Source of the DNA: UBA4742 sp037138595 | GTDB lineage: Bacteria > Actinomycetota > Acidimicrobiia > Acidimicrobiales > Acidimicrobilacustridaceae | DNA: 64,000 bases | Direction of reading: 5' to 3' | NCBI GenBank assembly: GCA_037138595.1 | Contig: JBAXIB010000003.1 | Span: forward strand, 62,001-126,000 | Shown: positions 7,608-15,957 of the stretch, piece after piece | How the letters are laid out: each line of letters starts with the position of its first letter | Numbering within the stretch: position 1 is the first letter of the stretch | Notes under the pieces: generated by a model | The model's database searches: none | Seen by the model: only the letters and a program-made list of their open reading frames with translations | What the model was told of the DNA's origin: nothing | Position numbers and translations under genes: made by a program

Positions 7608-8897
7608 GTGAGCACTATTGAACACATCGTCGGCCGTGAGGTACTCGACTCTCGAGGCAATCCCACGGTTGAAGTCGAGGTCTTTCTCGATAGCGGCGCG
7701 CAAGGGCGCGCCATTGTGCCATCGGGCGCGTCGACAGGGCAGTTTGAAGCGGTTGAATTGCGCGATGGCGGCGAGCGATTCGGCGGCAAAGGGGTGTTGC
7801 AAGCTGTCGGCCACGTGGACGATGAAATCTACGACGCCATAGTTGGCCGCGACGCGCTACAGCAGCGCGAGATCGATCAAGCGCTCATTGACCTTGACGG
7901 AACTGACAACAAGGGCCGACTCGGGGCGAATGCCATCCTTGGAGTTTCGCTCGCCGTCGCGCGCGCCGCGTCGGAAGAACTTGATCTTCCTCTGTACCGG
8001 TATATCGGTGGAGTAAACGCGCATGTTCTGCCAGTGCCGATGATGAATGTGCTTAATGGCGGGGAGCACGCGGACAACAACATTGACCTGCAGGAATTCA
8101 TGATTATGCCGGTCGGCGCTGCGTCGTTCCGTGAAGCACTGCGGTGGGGTACCGAGACCTACCACGTGCTCAAAAAAGTGTTGCACGAGCGAGGATTGTC
8201 AACCGCAATTGGTGACGAAGGCGGTTTCGCACCTGACTTGGGCTCGAACGAAGAAGCCTGCCAGTTGCTCGTAGAAGCCATTGATCGGGCGGGATTTGTT
8301 CCAGGTCAGCACATCGCGATCGCCCTTGATCCGGCTTCGACTGAGTTCTATCGAGACGGTTCGTATGTCCTTGCCGGTGAAGGCCGTAGCCTGAGTCCGG
8401 CCGAGATGGTCGATTACTACGCCGACTTGGCTGACCGCTATCCGATCGTATCGATCGAAGATGGAATGGCCGAAGAAGATTGGGATGGTTGGCACGCGCT
8501 CACGCAACGTCTTGGTGATCGGGTGCAGTTGGTGGGCGACGACCTGTTCGTGACCAATACTGAGCGTCTGGCCCGAGGTATTGCCGGTGGTGTGGCGAAC
8601 TCGATTCTCGTCAAAGTAAATCAGATCGGGTCACTGACCGAGACCCTTGATGCGGTTGGCATGGCGACTCGCTCGGGATACAGCGCCGTGATGTCTCACC
8701 GTTCAGGTGAATCGGAAGATTCCACGATCGCTGACTTGGCAGTCGCGACCAACTGTGGCCAGATCAAGACTGGTGCACCGGCTCGAAGTGACCGCGTCGC
8801 GAAGTACAACCAACTCTTGCGCATCGAAGACGACCTCGACCAAACGGCCGCGTTTTGGGGTGGAGCTGCGTTGAAACGTGGTCTACGTCAGTCATGA
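7608..8897 (+). CDS. eno: Enolase
   Basis: Converts 2-phosphoglycerate to phosphoenolpyruvate in glycolysis. 429 residues, normal length. Visible active-site elements: GDEGGF with Glu204, Mg ligands Asp241, Glu284 (SIEDGMAEEDW) and Asp311 (GDDLFVTN), catalytic Lys336 (LVKVNQIGSLTET) and MSHRSGE (362-368). The GTG at 7608 is preferred because translation then begins STIEHIVGREVLDSRGNPT, the usual enolase N-terminus, with AGGAG ten bases upstream. Its stop overlaps ftsB by 4 bases, the actinobacterial eno-ftsB arrangement. Confidence 0.98.
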   Translation: MSTIEHIVGREVLDSRGNPTVEVEVFLDSGAQGRAIVPSGASTGQFEAVELRDGGERFGGKGVLQAVGHVDDEIYDAIVGRDALQQREIDQALIDLDGTDNKGRLGANAILGVSLAVARAASEELDLPLYRYIGGVNAHVLPVPMMNVLNGGEHADNNIDLQEFMIMPVGAASFREALRWGTETYHVLKKVLHERGLSTAIGDEGGFAPDLGSNEEACQLLVEAIDRAGFVPGQHIAIALDPASTEFYRDGSYVLAGEGRSLSPAEMVDYYADLADRYPIVSIEDGMAEEDWDGWHALTQRLGDRVQLVGDDLFVTNTERLARGIAGGVANSILVKVNQIGSLTETLDAVGMATRSGYSAVMSHRSGESEDSTIADLAVATNCGQIKTGAPARSDRVAKYNQLLRIEDDLDQTAAFWGGAALKRGLRQS

Positions 8898-9226
8898 GAC
8901 GCGTCGTGGTGCCAGTGGTAGCGACGGCATTATTGCTAGCACTCTTGATCATTGGCGTATTTCCGACCCGAAGTTATTTCACTCAACATCAAGCCATTTC
9001 AGGTGCCGAAGTGGAACTCGCCAATCTCACTCGCACCAATGACACCGCCCAAGCACAAGTCGATCGTTTGCAGACCGACGCTGAGATTGAGAAACAAGCA
9101 CGCGAGCAATATGGCCTGGTCAAGGCTGGAGAAGAGGCCTACCACGTGCTTCCTGATCCGCAAGACCCGCCTAAGGTGCCCGATGTTTGGCCGTTCTCCC
9201 GCCTGCAACAGCGCCTCGATCGCTAG
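8894..9226 (+). CDS. ftsB: FtsB/DivIC family septum formation initiator
   Basis: 110 residues: short cytoplasmic start, one membrane helix (about 4-23), then a coiled-coil segment (33-65) and the family signature near AREQYGLVKAGEEAYHVLP (69-87). Proteins of this type link FtsQ and FtsL in the divisome of the cytoplasmic membrane. ATG 8894 overlaps the enolase stop (ATGA), so it is translationally coupled to eno, as in mycobacteria. A short Pro-rich tail ends the protein. Confidence 0.9.
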   Translation: MRRVVVPVVATALLLALLIIGVFPTRSYFTQHQAISGAEVELANLTRTNDTAQAQVDRLQTDAEIEKQAREQYGLVKAGEEAYHVLPDPQDPPKVPDVWPFSRLQQRLDR

Positions 9227-9246
9227 GGCGACCGCAGGGTCATGAG

Positions 9247-9951
9247 ATGAGCTCGACAGCGATGCAAAACTCGGCGAAGTACGCGTTTGTCGCGGTAGTC
9301 GCGATCATTTTTTTCGGAGCATTTGGTTCCTACTGGTTTTTCCTTCGGGGCGACACTCCGTCGCGTGCCGCGCTTCGTACTGCACCGGTAACGACGGTGG
9401 CGGGTGATTCGCCATTGTCGCCAGTCGGCGACTGGAACATTGTGTCGAGCGACCAAGTGTTTGTGGGATATCGGGTGGCCGAACTTTTTGGTGGAGAAAC
9501 GATCAAGACGACAGCGGTCGGTCGCACAAACTCGGTGAGTGGCACGATGACCATCACCGAAACGGCAGTAACCGCCGTCACGCTGAGCGCGGATCTCACC
9601 AAGATGACGAGTGACCGACCTCAGCGAGACCGGGTTCTTGTTGACAGCGGATTACAGACTCGAACGTTTCCGCAAGCGACGTTCCAACTCACCACGCCAA
9701 TCCCGTTAGGCAATGCGCCTGCGCTGGGCGATGAAGTGAACGTGGTCGCCTTGGGCGATCTCACGTTGCACGGTGTGACCCATCAGGTTTCGATTCCGAT
9801 GCTCGCCCGTTGGAACGGCGCGACGATCACGGTTGCCGGCAGTACCCGAATCGAATTTGGCGATTATGACATTGAGGCGCCGAATAATGCGTTCGTGTCG
9901 GTTGAACACTCCGGTGAGTTTGAGGTTCAACTCACTTTTGTGCCGGCCTAG
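9247..9951 (+). CDS. Membrane-anchored YceI-family protein
   Basis: 234 residues: one N-terminal membrane helix (about 12-32), a Pro/Ala-rich linker, then a YceI-like beta-barrel domain from about residue 62 to the end (GDWNIVSSDQVFVGYRV...SGTMTITE...LGDLTLHGVTHQVSIP...). YceI domains are lipocalin-like folds that bind long isoprenoid or amide lipids; here it should sit outside the membrane. The ATG at 9247 begins the signal-anchor; AGGG lies about 12 bases upstream. It interrupts the usual order ftsB-DUF501. It converges with the next gene, sharing the bases CTAG as both stop codons. Confidence 0.88.
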   Translation: MSSTAMQNSAKYAFVAVVAIIFFGAFGSYWFFLRGDTPSRAALRTAPVTTVAGDSPLSPVGDWNIVSSDQVFVGYRVAELFGGETIKTTAVGRTNSVSGTMTITETAVTAVTLSADLTKMTSDRPQRDRVLVDSGLQTRTFPQATFQLTTPIPLGNAPALGDEVNVVALGDLTLHGVTHQVSIPMLARWNGATITVAGSTRIEFGDYDIEAPNNAFVSVEHSGEFEVQLTFVPA

Positions 9952-10400
9952 ACGTCGATGGTGGGTTCGGCGGCAACGGTGAAGCCGACTTGCCAATCGG
10001 GTTCGGTGTCGTCGTCAATTGCGAGCCGCCATGAGAAACGTTGGCCACTTGGAAGCACCAGACCGCTGAAGTTCACCGCAAGTGGCATCGGCAGTGGCGT
10101 GCCTGCTCGCATGTGTTCGTTGCGACCGACTTCGAACTTTCCTTGGACGATGACTGGTTGATCGCCGATAAGCACCGGCATTCCGTCCTCGTTCAGCAAT
10201 TCGAGTTTCCAGTCGTGTGATCGGCCAGCGCGGTCCCACGGAACGTCAATTTTGACGGCAATTCCGAGCGGACTCGGCGAAGCCGAAATAATGCTGAGCC
10301 CTCCGCCCAGAATAAAAAGTTTGTTGTCAGCGACCTGGGCTGCATCGGCGAGAAGCATGGTGACGCGGATTTGGGATGGCGAACCAACGAAGTCATTCAC
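9948..10400 (-). CDS. DUF6941-like protein of unknown function
   Basis: 150 residues. The start reads ...RVTMLLADAAQVADNKLFILGGGLSII, typical of a widespread actinobacterial family of unknown function whose members begin with 'LLADAAQV..GKLYILGGG'. No signal peptide or membrane segment; predicted soluble, beta-rich. It overlaps the neighbouring membrane-protein gene by 8 bases on the same strand and so is probably co-transcribed with it and the SnoaL-like gene. Nothing in the sequence indicates an enzymatic role. Confidence 0.8.
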   Translation of the reverse strand: MNDFVGSPSQIRVTMLLADAAQVADNKLFILGGGLSIISASPSPLGIAVKIDVPWDRAGRSHDWKLELLNEDGMPVLIGDQPVIVQGKFEVGRNEHMRAGTPLPMPLAVNFSGLVLPSGQRFSWRLAIDDDTEPDWQVGFTVAAEPTIDV

Positions 10401-11358
10401 CCTGCAAGTTTAGGTCCGGTTGACGCGAGTTTCGTCGGGTGACCGCAGTAACAATCACCGCGATGAGCGCGCCAACGACGATCAGTAACCAGCACTGGGA
10501 ACGCAAGTCACCCACGGTGACATCAAAGGTGATCCGACTCGCCTGACGCACGAGCACGGTTGAGCCCTTTGAGGGGTCACCGATGCCTCGCACGCCCCAC
10601 TTCACTCCCACCGCGAGGGCCAGAAGTGTCACAGCCCCAACCGCGGCGATTGCCCCGCTGAGGCCCATTGCCATTTGGGCTCGCCGTCGAGCCAGGGCAA
10701 TGGCCACGATGCCCGAAGCGAGGGCCATGAGCGGCAGCAAGACTCCCGCTATCCGAATTGCGCTCACGTGTTGCCAAACGAATGGCAGGTCGCTGCGTTG
10801 GGCCAAGACAACCTCGCAGCATCCGGATGACTCGGCGATGTCGACCACCTTTGACACGACCATGTTCTTGGTGAGTGACGGGGCAAGTACCCCCAGCAAT
10901 TCCGTTGGTGTGAGCGAGATTGCGCCAGTCCCGGAAACCAATTCTTGATTAATCACCTTGACGAGTCGGGTGGTGATTTCCTGCGCCGATTGCGATGCCA
11001 CCGCGCTGGCGACAGCGTGATCGATGACGGTTGCTACTGGTTCGACCGCGGTTTCGGCGAGTCCTTGAAGGATGGTCGGAAGTGTTCCGGTTGCTTGTTC
11101 AAGTGCCGGATGCACCACGGTTTCGTCGAACAGAGCGGTCACTGCTGCTTGAGTATCAGTCGTGCCGGTAATCGTCTGTGCCTTAGCGATCACCGTCGCG
11201 GTGTCATAGACGTCTTGACGAATCCAAAATGCCAAGTTTCCGAAGAACAATGCGAAAACTGCGATGATCGCGAAGGTGGCAGCTATGCCCGATGGTGATG
11301 ATCGTTTCTGGGGCGCAGGTGGTGCATCAGTCGAGTTCGAATCATCGAAGGAAGTCAT
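10393..11358 (-). CDS. Multi-pass membrane protein of unknown function
   Basis: 321 residues. A polar Ser/Pro-rich N-terminus is followed by a membrane helix (about 25-45), a ~165-residue helical extracytoplasmic domain rich in Thr/Val/Ala, then three hydrophobic segments near 205-225, 235-260 and 290-312. The C-terminus is short and basic. The pattern resembles integral membrane proteins common in actinobacteria with one large external loop; no enzymatic motif was seen. The ATG at 11358 overlaps the stop of the SnoaL-like gene by 4 bases and begins at a better position than the upstream in-frame ATG at 11445, which lies inside that gene. Confidence 0.8.
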   Translation of the reverse strand: MTSFDDSNSTDAPPAPQKRSSPSGIAATFAIIAVFALFFGNLAFWIRQDVYDTATVIAKAQTITGTTDTQAAVTALFDETVVHPALEQATGTLPTILQGLAETAVEPVATVIDHAVASAVASQSAQEITTRLVKVINQELVSGTGAISLTPTELLGVLAPSLTKNMVVSKVVDIAESSGCCEVVLAQRSDLPFVWQHVSAIRIAGVLLPLMALASGIVAIALARRRAQMAMGLSGAIAAVGAVTLLALAVGVKWGVRGIGDPSKGSTVLVRQASRITFDVTVGDLRSQCWLLIVVGALIAVIVTAVTRRNSRQPDLNLQGE

Positions 11359-11846
11359 TGGTGTTGTCCGTTCACGTATGTGGGTGTTCGGGGCTCCCAC
11401 CAGGCCCGCCAATCGGTAAACGCTCGGCGCCGTTGAATCTGCCATCCATGTTCAGCGCGAATCAATTGATCTTGATACCGCAAACCGGCAATTGGTAGGC
11501 GACCATCATGTCGAAGTGGATCGGCATAGACGTGGTGGGCATTGACCCAAGTCTCGCTCGTTGCGGTGTCGCCGTTGACCTCTATCGCGCAGTTGCCCAT
11601 TTGATGGACAGTGACTTGGTAAATCCCGATGGCTGCCTCGATATGATCGACGACCTGCTCGGCTGGAACCGATGGACCTATGGGCAGGAGATCGGAGTAA
11701 TCCACAAGCGTTCCGGGCGCGAATACCGCTTTGACCGGTGCCCAATTTCGTCGATCTACATTGACGAAATACTGCAGCAATAGTTGTTGGATCTGGTGGT
11801 GATCGTAGAAAACGCTTTCCGGGACCGCTCTATTTTCGTGAACCAT
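11355..11846 (-). CDS. SnoaL-like (NTF2-fold) protein
   Basis: 163 residues matching the SnoaL-like/NTF2 cone-shaped fold: HHQIQQLLLQYFVNVDRRNW near the start, then FAPGTLVDYSD, HQMGNCAIEVNGDTATSETWVNAHHV and a Trp-rich end. Family members include dehydratases, isomerases and hydrolases of small organic molecules, and many have no known activity. It heads a three-gene minus-strand run. Its ATG (11846) overlaps head-on with a possible ATG (11845) of the DUF501 gene. Confidence 0.85.
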   Translation of the reverse strand: MVHENRAVPESVFYDHHQIQQLLLQYFVNVDRRNWAPVKAVFAPGTLVDYSDLLPIGPSVPAEQVVDHIEAAIGIYQVTVHQMGNCAIEVNGDTATSETWVNAHHVYADPLRHDGRLPIAGLRYQDQLIRAEHGWQIQRRRAFTDWRAWWEPRTPTYVNGQHQ

Positions 11847-11892
11847 GGATCAGAGTTCACCTCATCCACGCTTGATCGGCGAGGATGGCGGG

Positions 11893-12459
11893 ATGCAGAC
11901 GCGGCCCGGCGGTGAATCGACCAATGATTTTCCTGACTCATCAGGGTCACCTGAGGCACTTGACGAGCAATGGCCGACGGACCTGGCCGAGAGCGGGGTT
12001 ATTGAGCTACTGCTTGGTCGCCGGCCTCAAGGACACTACGAGATTGTGGTCACGAGCGCGTCAGGCGATCCGATAGTGATCCGAAATAGTCCGCTATTGA
12101 CTGACGGTACGCCGATGCCGACCAGGTTTTGGTTGGTGGATCCCTCGCTTCGATCGGCCATCGGGCGCCTCGAGGCTGATCAGGGGGTTCGCCGCGCTGA
12201 AATCGAAGTGGATCCTGCCGCTATCGCTGAAGCTCATCGTCGGTATAGCGCCGAGCGCGATGCGGCAATTGCCGACGATCACCTTGGGCCGCGTCCATCG
12301 GGTGGCGTAGGCGGGACTCGTAAAGGGGTCAAGTGCCTGCATGCGCATTACGCCTGGTATCTCGCGGGTGGTGACGATCCGGTTGGCTCGTGGGTTCACG
12401 AGCGTTTGCCTCAGTATTTAGTTGTCGGCGGTCAGGTTGCCGGAGATGAAGTTGAGTAA
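11893..12459 (+). CDS. DUF501 family protein
   Basis: The conserved part starts at VIELLLGRRPQGHYEIVV and ends near KCLHAHYAWYLAGGDDPVG, the DUF501 signature with paired His and Cys residues. In actinobacteria the gene is nearly always next to eno, ftsB and ppx, and it lies directly before ppx here. An ATG at 11845 gives 204 residues, but it overlaps the divergent gene's start codon and adds an unconserved, Ser/Pro-rich segment. I prefer the ATG at 11893 (188 residues), with GAGG eight bases upstream. The start remains uncertain; function is unknown. Confidence 0.87.
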   Translation: MQTRPGGESTNDFPDSSGSPEALDEQWPTDLAESGVIELLLGRRPQGHYEIVVTSASGDPIVIRNSPLLTDGTPMPTRFWLVDPSLRSAIGRLEADQGVRRAEIEVDPAAIAEAHRRYSAERDAAIADDHLGPRPSGGVGGTRKGVKCLHAHYAWYLAGGDDPVGSWVHERLPQYLVVGGQVAGDEVE

Positions 12460-13396
12460 TCGCGTCGCGGCCATCGACATTGGCACAAATTCGGTCCGAC
12501 TCTTAGTAGCGGAACTCCCCGATTCGAGCAGTCGGAATGGCAAGTTGGTCACCATTGCGCGACTGATGCAGATCACTCGTCTTGGGTACGGCGTCGACGC
12601 CACCAAACGACTTGACGGAGCGGCAATCGAGCGCACGATTTCGGTGTTGCGCGAGTATCGGCAGGTGATCGATCGCGAAGTGGGCGAAGGGTCAACCGCA
12701 ATCCGGATGACGGCGACTTCGGCCGCTCGCGACGCGTCCAATCGCGACGCATTTTTTGATCTCGCGGAAGCAACGGTTGGTGTTCGACCCGAATTGCTCT
12801 CCGGTGAAGAAGAAGGACGCCTCTCGTTTATGGGAGCGACCGCCGATCTCGACCCGTCGCTCGGCCCATTTTTGGTGGTGGATATCGGCGGCGGTTCCAC
12901 CGAGTTTTCTTTTGGTCAAACTGCCTGTGAGCTGAGCCTGTCGACGGAGATGGGTTGTGTGCGATTCACTGAAAAGTTCATCGACCATGACCCTGCGCTC
13001 CCGGAGGAACTGCTCGCGGCACTTTCGGTCGCTGAAGCCTTCGTTGACGACGCTCGCCAGGCGATTCCGATGATCGGAACTGCGCAGACGGTTGTGGGAT
13101 TAGCGGGAACCGTTTCTGCGGCAGCTGCGGTTGAAATCGGGCTCGCAACCTATGACCGAGATCGCATTCACCATTTTTCATTGTCGCGAGCGCAGGTCGA
13201 AGATGTCTTTCGCACGCTGGCGACCGAGAACCGAGAACAGCGCCTGGATAATCCAGGACTCGAACTGGAACGGGCTGATGTGATCGTGGGTGGGATGTGT
13301 ATTTTTGTGTCGATCATGCGGCGGCTGTCGATTGAAACCTGCCTGGTGAGCGAAGCCGACATCTTGGATGGTCTGGCAATGTCGATGGGTACGTGA
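12446..13396 (+). CDS. ppx: Ppx/GppA family exopolyphosphatase
   Basis: 316 residues of the sugar-kinase/Hsp70/actin superfamily. It hydrolyses polyphosphate or pppGpp. The phosphate-1 loop AAIDIGTNSVRLLVAE is at the N-terminus and the phosphate-2 loop VVDIGGGSTEF is near the middle (about 149-159). The short form without a C-terminal HD-like domain matches actinobacterial Ppx proteins. It overlaps the end of the DUF501 gene. The start is ambiguous: ATG 12446 gives MKLSNRVAAIDIG, while TTG 12452 has GGAG at an ideal six-base distance. Confidence 0.93.
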   Translation: MKLSNRVAAIDIGTNSVRLLVAELPDSSSRNGKLVTIARLMQITRLGYGVDATKRLDGAAIERTISVLREYRQVIDREVGEGSTAIRMTATSAARDASNRDAFFDLAEATVGVRPELLSGEEEGRLSFMGATADLDPSLGPFLVVDIGGGSTEFSFGQTACELSLSTEMGCVRFTEKFIDHDPALPEELLAALSVAEAFVDDARQAIPMIGTAQTVVGLAGTVSAAAAVEIGLATYDRDRIHHFSLSRAQVEDVFRTLATENREQRLDNPGLELERADVIVGGMCIFVSIMRRLSIETCLVSEADILDGLAMSMGT

Positions 13397-13432
13397 TCGG
13401 CGAGTCGATTCTTTTGCGGCCGCCTGAGTACG

Positions 13433-14548
13433 ATGCCGACCGTGTCGCTCTCCGATCGGGTATTGATGGGTCCAGGGCCGTCCAATCCCTACCCCGAGGT
13501 TGCCGCTGGGTTTGCCCGGCCGATGTTGGGCCATCTTGACCCTGAATTCATTGCCTTGCTCGACGAAACCGGCGAACGCCTGCGCACGGTGTTTAGGACT
13601 TCGAATGCGTTGACCTTTCCCCTTAGCGGCACAGGTTCGGCGGGGATGGAAGCGGCATTTGTCAATGTTGTCCGACCGGGCGACGTGGTGGTCGTTGGCG
13701 TGAACGGATTGTTCGGTGAACGGATGTGTGATGTCGCGGCCCGCTGCGGTGGTGAGGTGATTCGAGTTGAGGCCGATTGGGGTCAAGTACTCGATCCGCA
13801 AGCCTTGCTCGATGCGCATCCCGAGCCTCGAGTAATCGCGGTGGTGCATGCCGAGACATCGACTGGGGTTCGAAACGATGTTTCCTGTATCGGTTCGGGC
13901 GTAGCAGATCGATCTGGTGACACGCTGGTCTTGGTCGATTGCGTGACATCCCTCGGTGGCATCCCGGTTGAGGTCGATGGTTGGCAGGTCGATCTTGCCT
14001 ATAGCGGGACGCAAAAGTGTCTTGGTGTGCCGCCGGGCTTGTCGCCATTCACTGCGAGTCCACGCGCGCTTAGCCAACTGGTTGAGAAACCGCGCTCGTG
14101 GTATCTCGATCTGTCAATGTTGGCTCGCTATGTCACCGGGGATACCGCTCGCGCTTACCACCACACTGCGCCGATCGCGATGATCTTCGCCCTGCATGCT
14201 GCACTTGGTGCGTTGCTTGATGAAGGATTAGACGAGTCATTTGCGCGACATCAGCAATGTGGCGAGTTGCTCCAGAACGGTTTGATCAATCGAGGATTTA
14301 GGTTGTTGGCCCCGGTGGGACATCGATTGCCACAGTTGACGACTGTGTGGGTGCCGGTTGAACGGCTACCCAACGGTGTTGAAGAGGCTGTGGTTCGTCG
14401 ATTGCTCCTTGACCGTTATGGAATTGAGATCGGGTCAGGGGTCGGGCCCCATGCGGGAAAAGTCTGGCGCATCGGTTGTATGGGCCACACTGCTCGCCCG
14501 GCCAACGTGCTTGCGCTCCTCGGCGCGTTAGACGAGGTGTTGTCATGA
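13433..14548 (+). CDS. Class V aminotransferase (alanine-glyoxylate / serine-pyruvate type)
   Basis: 371-residue PLP enzyme. MGPGPSNPYPEV at the start, SGTGSAGMEAAFVNVVRPGD near 65-84, the cofactor-binding VDCVTSLGGIPVEVD and the Schiff-base lysine in YSGTQKCLGVPPGLSP are the signature of the alanine-glyoxylate/serine-pyruvate aminotransferase group. The C-terminal GSGVGPHAGKVWRIGCMGHTA also matches. It likely moves an amino group between alanine or serine and glyoxylate; the exact substrate pair is not certain. Its last codons overlap the next gene's ATG by 4 bases. Confidence 0.93.
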   Translation: MPTVSLSDRVLMGPGPSNPYPEVAAGFARPMLGHLDPEFIALLDETGERLRTVFRTSNALTFPLSGTGSAGMEAAFVNVVRPGDVVVVGVNGLFGERMCDVAARCGGEVIRVEADWGQVLDPQALLDAHPEPRVIAVVHAETSTGVRNDVSCIGSGVADRSGDTLVLVDCVTSLGGIPVEVDGWQVDLAYSGTQKCLGVPPGLSPFTASPRALSQLVEKPRSWYLDLSMLARYVTGDTARAYHHTAPIAMIFALHAALGALLDEGLDESFARHQQCGELLQNGLINRGFRLLAPVGHRLPQLTTVWVPVERLPNGVEEAVVRRLLLDRYGIEIGSGVGPHAGKVWRIGCMGHTARPANVLALLGALDEVLS

Positions 14549-15135
14549 CGGCTCAATTCGGCCGGCGAGTCGTGTTGCGGCCCCTCGTCGAGACTGATTT
14601 TTCGGTTTTCCGTGAGGTGAGAACCCGAAATGAAGCGTGGCTCACTCGATGGGAACCGTCGCGCATCCCCGGCCAACCTGACGTCGTGAATGACCCGGAC
14701 GCGTTTGCCATGCGTTGTGCTGCACGTACCCGAGATCGACAACTTGGCAACGGATTTGGATTCGGAATTTTCGCGGCAGGCATGTTTTGTGGCGAAATGA
14801 ATCTGTCGTCGGTGCAGCGTGGCCCGTTTCAAAGTTCGTACGTCGGCTATTGGATCGACGAGCGTGAAGCGGGAAACGGTTATGTGCCCGAGGCCCTGGT
14901 AGTCCTGTTTCGGCATGTCTTTGAGGACCTGCACCTGCACCGCGTGCAGATTGCGATCATTCCTCGTAACCGCGCAAGTCGGCGCGTCGTCGAGAAATTA
15001 CAGATCCGCGAGGAAGGCACTGCCTTGCGCTATCTGGAGATCAACGGGGTTTGGGAAGATCACGTTCGCTACGCCATGACGACCGAAGATTGGGTTGAGC
15101 GGAGTGAAGAACTTTTATCGACCTGGGTCGACTGA
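14545..15135 (+). CDS. GNAT acetyltransferase of RimJ type
   Basis: 196 residues. The start RRVVLRPLVETDF and the acetyl-CoA region YVGYWIDEREAGNGYVPEAL...HRVQIAIIPRNRASRRVVEKL are the pattern of RimJ/RimL-like N-acetyltransferases, which modify N-terminal amino groups of proteins or small amines. ATG 14545 overlaps the aminotransferase stop (ATGA), so both are translated from one message. The target is unknown. Confidence 0.9.
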   Translation: MTAQFGRRVVLRPLVETDFSVFREVRTRNEAWLTRWEPSRIPGQPDVVNDPDAFAMRCAARTRDRQLGNGFGFGIFAAGMFCGEMNLSSVQRGPFQSSYVGYWIDEREAGNGYVPEALVVLFRHVFEDLHLHRVQIAIIPRNRASRRVVEKLQIREEGTALRYLEINGVWEDHVRYAMTTEDWVERSEELLSTWVD

Positions 15136-15189
15136 TGGCGATTCAGCTGATGGCCAGTCGACTGATGACGAAAAGTGACGTAGTTGGGG

Positions 15190-15942
15190 TTACCGACCGC
15201 TAATTCGTTTTTGTAAGGCAGCCAGTCGTTCGGCAAATGCTGGCTGATCCATCGACCACAGCTGAGTCGTGAGTTCGAGCTCAACGGCAGTGTCGTGGTC
15301 GTTGATGGTGAGGCAATCGTCGAGCGTGGCTTTAGTTCGCTGCAGCAATTCCCGTGGCGTGTTTGCGGCTCGGGTGGCTAGAGCAATGGCTTCATCGAGC
15401 AGGACGCTGTCATCGACGCAGCGCCAGACGAGTCCGACAGTCTCGGCCTCTGGACCATTGAGGACTTCGCCAAACAACACCATTGCCCGGGCCGCAGCGG
15501 GACCGATGGAGCGTTGCAACATCCAGGTGTGTCCGCCGCCGGGATGAATACCTAATTCAAGAAAACGGGTATCAAAGCGGGCACTGAATGACGCCAATCG
15601 CACATCGCAGACCAAAGCCAAGTTCATACCGGCACCGACGGCTGCTCCATTGATTGCAGCGATGGTGGGTAACGGCGAGCGGCCAATGCGGAGAAAGCCT
15701 TCATAGATGTGCAGCAGACCATCACGGCGGGAGGTGCCGAGGTGTGCAAGGTCCGCGCCGGCACAAAATGCGGGTGCTGTCCCGGTGACGATGACCGCAC
15801 CCACCGATTCATCGTCCTCGAAGCCGTCAAAGGCGACGATGATTTCATCAACCATCTCGGCATTCAGCGCATTGCGACGGTCGGGATCATCGAGCGTGAG
15901 GATGGCGACACCATCGGTTACTTCAGTTTTGATGAAGTTCAT
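15190..15942 (-). CDS. Enoyl-CoA hydratase/isomerase family protein
   Basis: 250 residues of the crotonase fold. The oxyanion-hole segments are FCAGADLAHLG (about 59-69) and INGAAVGAGMNLALVCDVRLAS (97-118), followed by ELGIHPGGGHTWMLQRSIG in place of the usual IPGAGGTQRL. It should hydrate or isomerise an enoyl-CoA in beta-oxidation. The catalytic glutamates cannot be assigned with confidence from the sequence. It is the last gene of a minus-strand group that includes the GalE-like and acyltransferase genes, although relation to them is not evident. Confidence 0.92.
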   Translation of the reverse strand: MNFIKTEVTDGVAILTLDDPDRRNALNAEMVDEIIVAFDGFEDDESVGAVIVTGTAPAFCAGADLAHLGTSRRDGLLHIYEGFLRIGRSPLPTIAAINGAAVGAGMNLALVCDVRLASFSARFDTRFLELGIHPGGGHTWMLQRSIGPAAARAMVLFGEVLNGPEAETVGLVWRCVDDSVLLDEAIALATRAANTPRELLQRTKATLDDCLTINDHDTAVELELTTQLWSMDQPAFAERLAALQKRISGR

Positions 15943-15957
15943 CGAACAAGTTGCCCC

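Noticed and set aside
13178..14077. 299-codon open frame on the minus strand
   Set aside because: It is antisense to the class V aminotransferase, has a biased, Arg/His-rich composition and no domain; a shadow of GC-rich codon use.
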